Assembly (NCBI RefSeq): GCF_008017805.1
Contig: NZ_VRTT01000005.1
Coordinates: 1-64,000 of the forward strand
Length of the DNA: 64,000 nucleotides
From: Paenibacillus sp. N3.4
Lineage (GTDB): Bacteria > Bacillota > Bacilli > Paenibacillales > NBRC-103111
Reading direction: 5' to 3'
This document shows, piece by piece, positions 1 through 9,396 of the stretch. Made by a program: the position numbers and the translations under genes. Each line of letters begins with the position of its first letter. The first letter of the stretch is position 1. The notes below the pieces were generated by a model that did no database searches, was not told the DNA's origin, and saw only the letters and a list, made by a program, of their open reading frames with translations.

Positions 1-100
1 GTATGTAAGACCCCTTGTAGACGACGAGGTTGATAGGTTCGAGGTGGAAGTGCGGCAACGTATGCAGCTGACGAATACTAATCGGTCGAGGGCTTAACCA
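1..100 (+). rRNA. 23S ribosomal RNA, 3' end (partial)
   Basis: The first 100 bases match the conserved 3' terminus of bacterial 23S rRNA, ending in the typical ...CGGTCGAGGGCTTAACCA. The gene begins left of the window. The following 147 bases to the first tRNA hold no 5S rRNA-like sequence (no conserved 5S core can be read), so 23S runs straight into the tRNA array here. Confidence 0.93.
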
Positions 101-113
101 AACAATCCCAACC

Positions 114-161
114 AAGTGAAGATAAGCTTTGTAGCAAATTCCGAATACTTGATTGGGGCCC
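114..161 (+). repeat. Spacer repeat copy A
   Basis: First of three related spacer elements of about 45 bp sharing the core AGCTTTGTAGCAA and a GGGG-rich end. This copy is the most diverged and lies just after 23S rRNA. The other copies are at 610-653 and 1070-1115. Confidence 0.7.
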
Positions 162-247
162 AAGAACAAACCTAAGCAAATCTAACTTTACGCAAGTTTC
201 GTATCTAGTTTTCAAGGAATAAACCTTGAAGTCATCAATGTTTCTAT

Positions 248-323
248 TCCCTGATAGCTCAGTTGGTAGAGCACTCGACTGTTAATCGAGTTGTCACAGG
301 TTCGAGTCCTGTTCGGGGAGCCA
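248..323 (+). tRNA. tRNA-Asn(GTT)
   Basis: Cloverleaf with TCCCTGA/TCGGGGA acceptor arms, anticodon GTT at 281-283, TTCGAGTCC T-loop and encoded CCA. Confidence 0.95.
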
Positions 324-326
324 TAT

Positions 327-418
327 GGAGAGGTGTCCGAGCTGGCCGAAGGAGCACGATTGGAAATCGTGTAGGCGTCACAAGCGTCTCGAGGGTTCGA
401 ATCCCTCTCTCTCCGCCA
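327..418 (+). tRNA. tRNA-Ser(GGA)
   Basis: Class II tRNA of 92 nt with a long variable arm (GGCGTCACAAGCGTC region), anticodon GGA at 362-364, encoded CCA. Confidence 0.95.
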
Positions 419-433
419 CTACTCTTTATGTAA

Positions 434-508
434 GGCCCGTTGGTCAAGCGGTTAAGACACCTCCCTTTCACGGAGGTTACAGGGGTTCGAATCCCCTACG
501 GGTCACCA
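434..508 (+). tRNA. tRNA-Glu(TTC)
   Basis: GGCCCGT acceptor arm, anticodon loop CTTTCAC with TTC, GTTCGAATC T-loop, encoded CCA. Confidence 0.95.
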
Positions 509-522
509 TTTTTACTTACCAT

Positions 523-598
523 GGAGGCTTAGCTCAGCTGGGAGAGCATCTGCCTTACAAGCAGAGGGTCGGCGGTTCGATCCCGTCAGCCTCCACCA
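523..598 (+). tRNA. tRNA-Val(TAC)
   Basis: GGAGGCT/AGCCTCC acceptor stem, anticodon TAC in the CTTACAA loop, encoded CCA. Last tRNA of the first block (Asn-Ser-Glu-Val). Confidence 0.95.
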
Positions 599-609
599 TT
601 TACCCAAAA

Positions 610-653
610 AAGTGAAGTGCAGCTTTGTAGCAACGCCGATTACTTTTTCGGGG
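610..653 (+). repeat. Spacer repeat copy B
   Basis: Near-identical to the copy at 1070-1115 (AGCTTTGTAGCAA core followed by GCCGATTACTTTTTCGGGG). It separates the tRNA-Val and tRNA-fMet genes. Confidence 0.75.
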
Positions 654-678
654 AATATAAGAAACATGCTTTTAATGA

Positions 679-755
<77 letters not shown>

Positions 756-783
756 ACCTCTTAAATGAGGTCATGATAAACAC

Positions 784-860
784 GGAGCTGTGGTGTAGTG
801 GCCTAACATGCCTGCCTGTCACGCAGGAGACCGCGGGTTCGAATCCCGTCAGCTCCGCCA
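784..860 (+). tRNA. tRNA-Asp(GTC)
   Basis: GGAGCTG acceptor arm paired with CAGCTCC, anticodon GTC in CTGTCAC, encoded CCA. Confidence 0.95.
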
Positions 861-886
861 TTTTTATGGCATTAGCAACAAAGCTT

Positions 887-962
<76 letters not shown>

Positions 963-980
963 TTTTTCTTAATTGAATAA

Positions 981-1056
<76 letters not shown>

Positions 1057-1069
1057 CAAATCCCAAAAA

Positions 1070-1115
1070 AAGTGAAGCTAAGCTTTGTAGCAATGCCGAT
1101 TACTTTTTCGGGGCC
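1070..1115 (+). repeat. Spacer repeat copy C
   Basis: Third spacer repeat, nearly identical to copy B and sharing GGGGCCC with copy A. It separates tRNA-Thr from tRNA-Tyr. Confidence 0.75.
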
Positions 1116-1134
1116 CGGTAAGGATTTATATCAT

Positions 1135-1219
1135 GGAGGCTTAGTGAAGTGGCTAAACACGGCAGACTGTAAATCTGCTCTCTCCGAGTTCGGTGGTTCG
1201 AATCCATCAGCCTCCACCA
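1135..1219 (+). tRNA. tRNA-Tyr(GTA)
   Basis: 85-nt class II tRNA with extended variable arm, anticodon GTA in CTGTAAA, encoded CCA. Its acceptor stem is identical to that of tRNA-Val. Confidence 0.95.
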
Positions 1220-1231
1220 TTTACTTTTTCT

Positions 1232-1305
1232 AGGGGCATAGTTTAAGGGTAGAACAAAGGTCTCCAAAACCTTTGGTGTGGGTTCAATTCCTGCTGCCCC
1301 TGCCA
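1232..1305 (+). tRNA. tRNA-Trp(CCA)
   Basis: AGGGGCA acceptor arm with TGCCCCT, anticodon CCA in CTCCAAA, encoded 3' CCA. Confidence 0.95.
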
Positions 1306-1324
1306 AAAAGTAACTTCATATTGT

Positions 1325-1400
1325 GGCGGTCGTGGCGAAGGGGTTAACGCACTGGTTTGTGGATCCAGCATTCGCGGGTTCAAGTCCCGTCGTCCGCCCA
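1325..1400 (+). tRNA. tRNA-His(GTG)
   Basis: GGCGGTCG 5' arm, including the extra G-1 typical of histidine tRNA, paired to CGTCCGCC. Anticodon GTG is in TTGTGGA. If G-1 pairs with C73, only CA follows, so the 3' CCA is one base short in the DNA and would need completion by the CCA-adding enzyme. Confidence 0.9.
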
Positions 1401-1420
1401 TTATTTTTAAAAGCAAGCAT

Positions 1421-1492
1421 TGGGGATTAGCCAAGCGGTAAGGCAACGGACTTTGACTCCGTCATGCCAAGGTTCAAATCCTTGATCCCCAG
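1421..1492 (+). tRNA. tRNA-Gln(TTG)
   Basis: TGGGGAT/ATCCCCA acceptor stem, anticodon TTG in CTTTGAC, discriminator G. CCA is not encoded (followed by TTTT). Confidence 0.94.
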
Positions 1493-1500
1493 TTTTATAT

Positions 1501-1575
1501 GCGGAAGTGGCTCAGCGGTAGAGCATCGCCTTGCCAAGGCGAGGGTCGCGGGTTCGATCCCCGTCTTCCGCTCCA
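1501..1575 (+). tRNA. tRNA-Gly(GCC)
   Basis: GCGGAAG/CTTCCGC acceptor stem, anticodon GCC in TTGCCAA, encoded CCA. Confidence 0.95.
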
Positions 1576-1587
1576 TTTAATTTTTAA

Positions 1588-1661
1588 GGCGCCATAGCCA
1601 AGTGGTAAGGCAGAGCTCTGCAAAAGCTTTACCCCCAGTTCGAATCTGGGTGGCGCCTCCA
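1588..1661 (+). tRNA. tRNA-Cys(GCA)
   Basis: GGCGCCA/TGGCGCC acceptor stem, anticodon GCA in CTGCAAA, encoded CCA. Confidence 0.95.
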
Positions 1662-1668
1662 CGTACAA

Positions 1669-1757
1669 GCCGGAGTGGCGGAATCGGCAGACGCACAGGA
1701 CTTAAAATCCTGCGGTAGGTGACTACCGTACCAGTTCAAGTCTGGTCTTCGGCACCA
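1669..1757 (+). tRNA. tRNA-Leu(TAA)
   Basis: Class II tRNA of 89 nt with variable arm CGGTAGGTGACTACCG, anticodon TAA in CTTAAAA, encoded CCA. Confidence 0.95.
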
Positions 1758-1777
1758 TAAGTTTTACAAAGTAATAT

Positions 1778-1856
1778 GCCGGCATGGCGGAATGGCAGAC
1801 GCGCTCGACTCAAAATCGAGTCCGAAAGGGTGGAGGTTCGAGTCCTCTTGCCGGTA
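1778..1856 (+). tRNA. tRNA-Leu(CAA)
   Basis: GCCGGCA/TGCCGGT acceptor stem, short variable arm TCCGAAAGGG, anticodon CAA at 1811-1813. CCA is not encoded. Last tRNA of the array. Confidence 0.93.
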
Positions 1857-1866
1857 TAATAAAGAA

Positions 1867-1906
1867 AGATCCTGAGAGATGATAACATCCTTCAGGGTCT
1901 TTTTTT
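1867..1906 (+). terminator. Terminator of the rrn/tRNA operon
   Basis: Stem AGATCCTGA (1867-1875) pairs with TCAGGGTCT (1892-1900) and is followed by a T run, directly after the last tRNA. Confidence 0.85.
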
Positions 1907-1934
1907 GCATACAAAAAAGTTTTTAGAGTCAAAG

Positions 1935-1962
1935 TTGTAGTTTACAGCCAGCATGCTATAAT
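1935..1962 (+). promoter_or_regulatory. Putative sigma-A promoter of the sensor kinase gene
   Basis: TTGTAG (-35), 16-bp spacer and a perfect TATAAT (-10) lie about 90 bp upstream of the kinase start. Confidence 0.55.
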
Positions 1963-2051
1963 TATTCCACAAACTTCCATTAAAACGAAACTAATTCTAT
2001 CTACCCTAGAAGAGTAATTTTACAATGGTTAAGAGAAGGATGCGATAATCA

Positions 2052-3824
2052 TTGAACTGGAGAAAATCTCTGACTTTTAAATTTGTAGCCGGATTCGTAA
2101 TTATTATTTCTCCACTTATCATTTTCTTGTTTTATAATAATTTGTATGCAATTAGCGTCGTACGTGAACAGGTATCCAGTGCGAATAAAAACTTACTAGC
2201 TGATTATGTCAAGCAAGTGGATAAACAAATGAAGGAGATTAACAACTATTTGAATTTGGTTAATGACCGTGAGCCGGATGTGAACTGGTTGAATTTTATG
2301 GAATATGGCACCGATGATTATATGCTGACTAAGCAAAAAATATTTACTCGTTTTCAGGTTGATTTAGGTTATTTCCAAGTAATCGATACGATATTTTTGT
2401 ATAACATTAAGGACAAGGATATTGTATTAAACACACGATCGGACTATTATTTGAACGAAAAGGTGATTGGGGATTATATTGAGGCTCATCCTCATGACGA
2501 TGCAACCCAGACCACAGGGGCCTGGCAGGTTATTAAAGTAGGTAATGAGACGGCATTTATGAAGTTAATTAGAAATAATAATTTGGTTGTAGGTTGCTGG
2601 ATTAAAGCGGATACGGTGGCTGAGCCATTAAAGTTTCTGGATGCGGACAATGGTGGCGGTTCTGCGATTATGATATCTGATGGAACGGTAGCATCGGATA
2701 CGAAGCTTACACACTCACAAATTTCTATCATTGCTAATCCTCCGCAAAAGGCAGCGAAGCCTTTTCAAACTGTAACCGATTACAAAGATGGACGTTCTTA
2801 CCTGATTGTCGACATTCCTTCGATTATGGTTCCTATCAAGTATGTAGTTCTTATACCAGAAGCAAGCATGTTGAAAAATTTGCCTTTTTTTCGTTTAGCC
2901 ATCTACGTAATTCCCTTGGGGGGATTGCTGATTCTGTCGTTTTATTTTGTTTTTGTGCGAAAAGTACTGCTTACCCCGATGAAGAAGTTAATTCGAGGCA
3001 TGCAAAGAATTACAAGAGGGGATTGGGATGTCAGGTTAGAGCAAGATAATACGACGGAATTCGCTTTCGTCATTCGAACGTTTAATAACATGGTCGGCGA
3101 AATAAGCAATCTCAAAATAGATGTGTATGAGCAGCAGTTGCTAACCAAAGAGGCTGAATTCAAGCATTTGCAAGTACAGATCAAACCCCATTTTTACTTA
3201 AACTCTTTGAATATCATTACGAGTCTAGCAGCGACCAAGCAATATGATGTTATACAGAAAATGGCTAGATATTTAGCGGAATATTTCCGTTTTAATATAA
3301 CAACGTCTCGTCGTACAGTGACTTTGGAAGCGGAAATCAAACATATTCGTAATTATTTAGAAATCCAGAAGCTTCGTTTTCCGAATAAACTGACGTATGA
3401 GATTAATCTCCCTGATTCCTTGGCCGGGTGTTCTATTTTGCCACTCACGATTCAAACCTTAGTAGAGAACTCAATTATTCATGGCTTTATGAACCGTCGT
3501 CAACTTTTTGTTATCCAAATCGATATACACGAGGAATCTTTATGGATTGACGGCAATGAGGAAACTAATGTTTGGGTCTGTGTGCAGGACAATGGGGTCG
3601 GCTTCACGCCCGAAATACTGAAAAGGCTGCAAACAAATTATTTAAACGATCATTCAAGCAGCGAGCATCTGGGGTTACATAATGTTTTATTACGGCTGCA
3701 AATGCGGTACGGGGATCGGGCACAATTAGTATTCAGCAATGCAGTAAATGGTGGTGCGATCGTACAAATCCGCATTCCCGCAGTTTATTTAGAAGAGAAG
3801 GTTGAGAAGACCGATGACATATAA
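2052..3824 (+). CDS. YesM-type sensor histidine kinase
   Basis: 590-residue membrane kinase. TM segments lie at about residues 9-31 and 280-303, flanking an extracellular sensor loop of about 250 residues. A HAMP-like linker follows, then a LytS/YesM-type kinase domain with phospho-acceptor His380 in QIKPHFYLNSLN and a C-terminal HATPase region (N box LVENSIIHG, G box DNGVGF). The start is TTG at 2052 behind GAGAAGGA. It overlaps the response regulator gene by 11 bases and sits upstream of sugar ABC-transporter genes, so it probably senses an extracellular (oligo)saccharide or its binding protein. The family role is known; the ligand is not visible from sequence. Confidence 0.9.
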   Translation: MNWRKSLTFKFVAGFVIIISPLIIFLFYNNLYAISVVREQVSSANKNLLADYVKQVDKQMKEINNYLNLVNDREPDVNWLNFMEYGTDDYMLTKQKIFTRFQVDLGYFQVIDTIFLYNIKDKDIVLNTRSDYYLNEKVIGDYIEAHPHDDATQTTGAWQVIKVGNETAFMKLIRNNNLVVGCWIKADTVAEPLKFLDADNGGGSAIMISDGTVASDTKLTHSQISIIANPPQKAAKPFQTVTDYKDGRSYLIVDIPSIMVPIKYVVLIPEASMLKNLPFFRLAIYVIPLGGLLILSFYFVFVRKVLLTPMKKLIRGMQRITRGDWDVRLEQDNTTEFAFVIRTFNNMVGEISNLKIDVYEQQLLTKEAEFKHLQVQIKPHFYLNSLNIITSLAATKQYDVIQKMARYLAEYFRFNITTSRRTVTLEAEIKHIRNYLEIQKLRFPNKLTYEINLPDSLAGCSILPLTIQTLVENSIIHGFMNRRQLFVIQIDIHEESLWIDGNEETNVWVCVQDNGVGFTPEILKRLQTNYLNDHSSSEHLGLHNVLLRLQMRYGDRAQLVFSNAVNGGAIVQIRIPAVYLEEKVEKTDDI

Positions 3825-5430
3825 TTTATTAGTTGTAGACGATGAATTCTACGCGGTGCAGGGCGTCACGCAAGGCATTGATTGGAAGGAGCTAGGCATT
3901 GGGCATGTTTATGAGGCCTTTGACTCAGAAGAGGCTGTGGAAAGACTGCTACAGTCACCAATTGATGTGATGATATGTGATATTGAAATGCCCAATAGGA
4001 ATGGGCTTGAGTTAATTAAATGGGTAAAAGTGAATTCTCCCTCGACGGAGACGATATTTCTTACTGGTCATGCAGACTTCTCGTATACGCGAACTGCGTT
4101 GCAAGCAGGGTCATTTGATTACATGTTAAAGCCTTTTGATTATGATGAGCTTAAAACGGTCGTCAAACGGGCTATCGAGAAAATCACGGAGAAGCGTGAA
4201 GCCCAAAGTTTCAATGAAGTGCAGCAGCGTTATTATTCGTTATTTCAAACACATAAGCCGTTACTGGAAGAAAAGTTTTGGCAGGATCTCCTTTCTAGGC
4301 GAGTGGTTCCTTCTCGTTCGTCTCTATCGTCATTAATTGCTTCGTATGAGTTAAGTTTTTCACCAGATAGTTATGTCTTGCCAGTACTGATATCGGTAGA
4401 GTTGTGGAAAAAAGAGTTAAGTGCGCGGGATGAAGACATTATGGAATATGCGCTGCGCAATGCTGCCGGAGAAATCATTTTGGCTAGCCATGCTGGGGTC
4501 GTGCTTCAGGATCGAGGAGGCAATAATCTGGTTCTGTTTTATTTACCTCAGGATCATGCTCAAGCTTTGAATGCCAAGGAACTTATAGATCGTTGTAAGC
4601 ATTACATTCGTTCATGCAATCATTATTTCTACTGTAATTTAAGCTGTTACTTGGGTGAAGAGATAGAGTTTAACGGCCTTCTGGAAATGTATGTAGAGCT
4701 GCTGGAGACAGAGCGCAGTAACATCACCCAAGCGAACAGCGTTATTTCCTTCGGAGAACGCCGCGGACCTGCTGGACAGACCTTTTCGATTCCGTGGGTG
4801 TCGGGGATATCCGTATTATTTGATTTAGGCAGCAAGGAGGATGTAAGACATAAGCTGGATGAAATATTCTCCATGTTGGAGGCTGAGCCTAGTCTAACGA
4901 TAGAAACACTTGAATCTTCATTTCATGCATTGGTGCATATGATTTTTCAAGTATTTCATAAGCGTGGCTTTACCATACAGGAGGTGCTGGCTCCCCGGGA
5001 TCTGTCCGATAGCGCATCGGTGACGCGTTCATTCCTTCAGTTCAAGGCTTGGTGTTATCGTGTCATATTAAACAGCATGGACTACATTATTACCCACGAA
5101 AAAGGAGAAGCCTCTGTTATTCAAAAGATTTCATCCTATATAGACGATCATTTGCGGGAGGATATTACCCGTGAACAAATTGCTGAGTACGTTCACTTTA
5201 ATCCAGCTTATTTGTCCCGATTATTTAAAAAGGAGACAGGCAGCTCTTTGACCGACTACATGCTTGCCCGACGAATCGACAAATCGAAGGAGCTGTTAAC
5301 TACATCTCAGTTGAAAATTGGCGACATCGCAGAAATAGTGGGCTATGAAAACGTCCCTTATTTCACGAAAATGTTTAAAAAATCCACAGGTCGAACGCCA
5401 AGAGAATATCGGAAAGAACAGCAGCATTAA
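3814..5430 (+). CDS. YesN-type response regulator, AraC-family DNA-binding domain
   Basis: 538-residue regulator. The receiver domain (about 1-120) has acidic pair D9/D10 and phospho-acceptor D56 in CDIEMPNRNG. A long middle region of unknown fold follows, then a C-terminal AraC double helix-turn-helix (about 440-535; ISSYIDDHLREDITREQIAE and VGYENVPYFTKMFKKSTGRT). ATG at 3814 is preferred over the in-frame TTG at 3802 because GAGAAG precedes it at proper spacing. It is translationally coupled to the kinase and followed by a terminator, and is expected to activate the ABC-transporter genes that begin 175 bases downstream. Confidence 0.9.
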   Translation: MTYNLLVVDDEFYAVQGVTQGIDWKELGIGHVYEAFDSEEAVERLLQSPIDVMICDIEMPNRNGLELIKWVKVNSPSTETIFLTGHADFSYTRTALQAGSFDYMLKPFDYDELKTVVKRAIEKITEKREAQSFNEVQQRYYSLFQTHKPLLEEKFWQDLLSRRVVPSRSSLSSLIASYELSFSPDSYVLPVLISVELWKKELSARDEDIMEYALRNAAGEIILASHAGVVLQDRGGNNLVLFYLPQDHAQALNAKELIDRCKHYIRSCNHYFYCNLSCYLGEEIEFNGLLEMYVELLETERSNITQANSVISFGERRGPAGQTFSIPWVSGISVLFDLGSKEDVRHKLDEIFSMLEAEPSLTIETLESSFHALVHMIFQVFHKRGFTIQEVLAPRDLSDSASVTRSFLQFKAWCYRVILNSMDYIITHEKGEASVIQKISSYIDDHLREDITREQIAEYVHFNPAYLSRLFKKETGSSLTDYMLARRIDKSKELLTTSQLKIGDIAEIVGYENVPYFTKMFKKSTGRTPREYRKEQQH

Positions 5431-5433
5431 GAT

Positions 5434-5471
5434 GAGCCATCGTCCGTTTCCATCGGGAATGGCTCTTTTTT
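5434..5471 (+). terminator. Terminator after the two-component pair
   Basis: AGCCAT...ATGGCT hairpin followed by six T. It separates the regulator pair from the transporter genes. Confidence 0.8.
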
Positions 5472-5604
5472 ATGCGAGAAAGTAACCAAAGTAGAAGAAA
5501 TGAGGTCACAATGAGTTATAGAGTGCAAACAAATCCCCCCCTATAATGAACTTATAAGCGAGAGACACAAACATACGAACTCGGAGCAGATAGGGGGAAC
5601 ATCA

Positions 5605-6582
5605 ATGAGCAAAGCAGAAGCTCAACAGCTGCCTGCAAAGATCAGTGATCAATTACGGGTTGGATCGACAAAAAAAACGAGCTATTTTTCACAAAAGAAA
5701 GCGCTATATTTCATGCTGCTGCCAGGCGTGCTTTATTTACTGCTTAACAATTATTTGCCTATGTTTGGTATCATCATTGCTTTCAAAAAAATTAATTACA
5801 CGGATGGAATCCTCGGCAGTCCATGGGCGGGATTTGATAATTTCAAGTATTTGTTTGCTACAGCCGATGCATGGACGATTACTAGAAATACGTTATTGTA
5901 TAACGGGTTATTTATCATACTTAATCTCATTTTCGGTGTGACCATTGCAATCCTATTAAACGAAGTAAAGAAGAAGTTTTTATCGAAATTTTATCAATCG
6001 ATCGTATTTCTGCCTTACTTTTTATCGATGGTAGTTGTGGGCTACGTAGTACTAGGCTTTCTGAGTATGGAAACCGGATTTATTAATAAATCCATTCTGG
6101 AGCCGCTTGGTTTTGAAGGCATTGACTGGTATTCAGAATCAAGTTACTGGACTCTTATCCTTCCGATCGTTAACACTTGGAAATATGTTGGCTATTCGTC
6201 AGTCATCTATCTGGCAGCGATCGTCGGCTTCGATCAGGAATTGTATGAGGCAGCTACTTTGGATGGAGCGACGAAAATGCAGCAATTTCGTTATATCACG
6301 ATACCGCTGCTTTATCCGCTAATTATTATTACTACGCTGTTAGCTATTGGACGAATTTTTTACTCCGACTTTGGACTGTTTTATCAAGTTCCTTTAAATT
6401 CAGGACCGTTATTTCCAACAACGAATGTTATTGATACATACGTGTATCGTACATTCTTAATCAACGGAGATATTGGGATGTCATCCGCAGCAGGCTTATA
6501 CCAAGCTATTGTAGGCTTTGTTCTGATCCTTGCCAGCAACAAGCTTGTCCGCAAGGTCAGTAAGGAAAATGCCTTATTCTAA
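5605..6582 (+). CDS. Sugar ABC transporter permease, LplB/YtcP-partner type
   Basis: 325-residue inner-membrane permease with about six TM helices and the MalF-type EAA loop EAATLDGATKMQQFRYITIP, which docks on the cytoplasmic ATPase. ATG lies behind AGGGGG. An upstream TATAAT at 5542 may be its -10. No ATPase is encoded nearby, as is usual for this group, which shares a multitask MsmX-type ATPase (known family feature; inferred here). Together with the next two genes it forms an uptake system whose substrate is likely a complex-carbohydrate breakdown product. Confidence 0.9.
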   Translation: MSKAEAQQLPAKISDQLRVGSTKKTSYFSQKKALYFMLLPGVLYLLLNNYLPMFGIIIAFKKINYTDGILGSPWAGFDNFKYLFATADAWTITRNTLLYNGLFIILNLIFGVTIAILLNEVKKKFLSKFYQSIVFLPYFLSMVVVGYVVLGFLSMETGFINKSILEPLGFEGIDWYSESSYWTLILPIVNTWKYVGYSSVIYLAAIVGFDQELYEAATLDGATKMQQFRYITIPLLYPLIIITTLLAIGRIFYSDFGLFYQVPLNSGPLFPTTNVIDTYVYRTFLINGDIGMSSAAGLYQAIVGFVLILASNKLVRKVSKENALF

Positions 6583-6617
6583 ACCATACACAATTGTCAG
6601 CGCTAGGGGGTTTATAG

Positions 6618-7529
6618 ATGTCACAAACATTTACACAAAGTAGAAAAGTTAGTGGACTTGATGTGTTCGTGCATTTGTTGTTTATAGTCATAGCTATCTT
6701 ATGCATCGCACCGCTTATCTTGGTCATTTCGGTTTCATTTTCAGATGAAACATCGATTATTGCGAATGGGTTTAAGTTTTTTCCAGAACATTTAAGTCTA
6801 AAGGCTTACGAAATCTTGTTCAAGGATTTTAGTCAGATTCTACGTTCTTATGGGATCTCGATATTCGTAACTGTTGTGGGTTCAGTCCTCAGTTTAATCT
6901 TAATCGCCTTATATGCGTATCCGTTATCCAGGGAAGATTTGAAATATCGAAATGCCTTTGCTTTCTTCATTTTCTTCACGATGTTGTTCAACGGCGGCTT
7001 GGTGCCTTGGTATCTGGTTTATGTCAATATCCTGCATGTAAAAAACACGGTCTGGTCACTCATTTTACCGCTATTAATGACTCCTTTCTTCGTTATCGTG
7101 ATGCGCACTTTTTTTGTAACAACGATTCCAAGTTCTTTGCTTGAATCAGCTAGGATCGATGGTGCCAGTGAATTGAAAACTTTTTTAAAAATTGTTCTTC
7201 CTCTATCCTTGCCGGTTCTTGGCACAATAGCTCTGTTCAATACGGTGAATTACTGGAATGATTGGTTTCTTAGCTTGGTTTTCATCAGTGATAGTCATAA
7301 TATTAGCTTGCAATATTTGATGTACAAAACACTGCTTAACATTCAATACATTACTTCGAACTCTGCCGTATTGAACGGAATTTCGAGCGGAGGCGGTCAG
7401 ATTGATCTGCCATCCCGAACGCTTCAAATGGCAATGGCGGTTGTCGGTATCGGTCCAGTCGTAATCGCTTATCCGTTCTTTCAACGCTATTTCGTAAGAG
7501 GGCTAACGATTGGTGCGGTAAAAGGCTAG
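6618..7529 (+). CDS. Sugar ABC transporter permease, LplC/YtcP type
   Basis: 303-residue MalG-type permease with an N-terminal TM near residues 13-35 and the EAA loop ESARIDGASELKTFLKIVLP. Start ATG follows GCTAGGGGG, 35 bases after the first permease. The C-terminus VRGLTIGAVKG is typical of the LplC group. It pairs with the upstream permease to form the translocation channel. Confidence 0.9.
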   Translation: MSQTFTQSRKVSGLDVFVHLLFIVIAILCIAPLILVISVSFSDETSIIANGFKFFPEHLSLKAYEILFKDFSQILRSYGISIFVTVVGSVLSLILIALYAYPLSREDLKYRNAFAFFIFFTMLFNGGLVPWYLVYVNILHVKNTVWSLILPLLMTPFFVIVMRTFFVTTIPSSLLESARIDGASELKTFLKIVLPLSLPVLGTIALFNTVNYWNDWFLSLVFISDSHNISLQYLMYKTLLNIQYITSNSAVLNGISSGGGQIDLPSRTLQMAMAVVGIGPVVIAYPFFQRYFVRGLTIGAVKG

Positions 7530-7599
7530 CCCCGGGTTTATCCCGGTTTCTATATAGGTTAGTATTCATTTATACAAACATATCTAAGGAGGGTTTTAA

Positions 7600-9168
7600 A
7601 TGAAGAGAAGTAACAAAACAATGTTAACCGCACTTTCAAGCATGATGCTCGTTAGCATGGTTACGGTTGGTTGCGCTAAAACGGAGACAACCGGCACAAA
7701 AGCGTCACCTGCTGCAACTGCCGCAGCAACGACTGCCGTTGCAGCCACACCGGAAGCCAAAGCTAGCGGTAAAACAGAATTGGTGACGCTTTACTATCCA
7801 GGCGCAGAACAAAAAGATGTGAAGTCTGTTGAAGAAGAAGCGAATAAATATTTGAAAGACAAATTAAATGCGACAATTAAAATCAATGCGATTGATTTCG
7901 GTCAATGGAACGATAAACTGAATTTGATGATCGCCTCCGGCGAAGAAGCGGACATTATTTTCACAGCTGCATGGCAAAATTATACGGTTAACGTTGCGAA
8001 AGGCGCATTCTTGCCCTTGAACGATTTGTTAGCTAAGAACGGTCAAGACATTGTGAAAAACTTGGACCCTGCTTTCTTGGAAGGATCCAAAATTAACGGT
8101 AAAAATTACGGAATTCCAACGAACAAAGAGTTGGCAGCTACTCGCGGCGTTCTCTTGCGTAAAGATCTTGTAGATAAATATAAAATGGATCTGACGAACG
8201 TAAAGACTTGGAAAGATCTTGAGCCTCTGCTCAAAACAGTGAAAGACAACGAGCCGGGTATTACTCCATGGTTTATTTCGAACCAAGGAAATGGCGGCAG
8301 CAGTGGTATTCTGGATAACCTGGATTGGGATTATCTCGGTGATGCTTCCGTACCAGGCGTAATTTCGAAAACAGGCAAAGCTACAAAAGTATTAAATGCA
8401 TTGGAAACACCGGAGTACAAAGAAGCAGCTAAGCTTATCCGATCTTACTACAAGGCGGGCTACGTTAATAAAGATGCAGCAACAACGACTGTATTCCCGA
8501 AAGATCAAGCAAAAGCAGGCAAGGTGTTTATGTGGACAGATGGACTAAAACCGGGTAAAGATGCTGAAACGGAAGGGTATGTAGGTTTTAAATTAACACA
8601 GTTGGACTTAACAGTGCCTACGATTTCAACAGGGGATGCTTCCGGCGCGATGTTGGCTATTTCCAAAACATCCAAACATCCAGATTTGGCTATGAAAGTG
8701 ATTAACCTTCTGCATGCGGATAAAACGTTCAATAACTTGATCAACTTTGGTATTGAAGGTAAACACTATGTAAAAAAATCCGATACGGTGATTGATCTGC
8801 CACCGGGCAAGACAGCACAAGATACAGGCTATAACCCAGGCGCACAGTGGGAACTAGGTAACCAATTCCTGAACTACCTTTGGACAAATGAAGATCCAAA
8901 CAAATGGCAAAAATTCAAAGATTTTAACGCGAAAGGCGTGAAATCTCCAGCACTTGGTTTTGCATTTGACAGCGAACCGGTTAAAAATGAAATTGCGGCT
9001 TGCGCCAACATCGGCAACCAATATGGTCCAGCACTTTCAGCAGGCTCGGTAGATCCGGACGAAGTCATTCCTAAGTTCCTGGAAAAATTGAAAGCTGCCG
9101 GTGTGGATAAAATTATTGCAGAGAAACAAAAACAATTGGATGCCTTCTTAGCGGCAAATAAAAAGTAA
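7600..9168 (+). CDS. Extracellular sugar-binding lipoprotein, LplA/LipO type
   Basis: 522-residue lipoprotein. The signal peptide ends in lipobox MVTVGC with the lipidated cysteine at residue 25, then a low-complexity Ala/Thr linker to about residue 60, then a two-lobe solute-binding domain (TLYYPGAEQKDV start). A strong AAGGAGGG precedes the ATG. It is third in the transporter operon and closed by a terminator at 9188. It would deliver substrate to the two permeases and may signal through the upstream kinase. Confidence 0.9.
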   Translation: MKRSNKTMLTALSSMMLVSMVTVGCAKTETTGTKASPAATAAATTAVAATPEAKASGKTELVTLYYPGAEQKDVKSVEEEANKYLKDKLNATIKINAIDFGQWNDKLNLMIASGEEADIIFTAAWQNYTVNVAKGAFLPLNDLLAKNGQDIVKNLDPAFLEGSKINGKNYGIPTNKELAATRGVLLRKDLVDKYKMDLTNVKTWKDLEPLLKTVKDNEPGITPWFISNQGNGGSSGILDNLDWDYLGDASVPGVISKTGKATKVLNALETPEYKEAAKLIRSYYKAGYVNKDAATTTVFPKDQAKAGKVFMWTDGLKPGKDAETEGYVGFKLTQLDLTVPTISTGDASGAMLAISKTSKHPDLAMKVINLLHADKTFNNLINFGIEGKHYVKKSDTVIDLPPGKTAQDTGYNPGAQWELGNQFLNYLWTNEDPNKWQKFKDFNAKGVKSPALGFAFDSEPVKNEIAACANIGNQYGPALSAGSVDPDEVIPKFLEKLKAAGVDKIIAEKQKQLDAFLAANKK

Positions 9169-9187
9169 GCATGAAGTTGCAAAAGAG

Positions 9188-9214
9188 TTGGAGCCCTTGG
9201 CTCCAGCTTTTTTG
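9188..9214 (+). terminator. Terminator after the binding protein
   Basis: TTGGAGCC-CTT-GGCTCCAG hairpin followed by a T run. Confidence 0.85.
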
Positions 9215-9396
9215 TTCGTAGATAAGAAGTATATGTCTATACATTTGCTTCGCATCTACCATGACAAACTCGCTCGTCCCTGAAGGACGACGAAGTCGTT
9301 TATCCTTGCATCAGCGAAAGAGGGGAGGACCTTTAGGCGAGAGCCTTTTTTACGAAAATCAAGCTAGCGGCTGAACAAGAGGCATTCCCACCCCAT

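Noticed and set aside
9216-9396. Riboswitch or mobile-element end before the methyltransferase
   Set aside because: Only short hairpins (CGTCC/GGACG and AGGC/GCCT) are seen; no known riboswitch core and no inverted termini.
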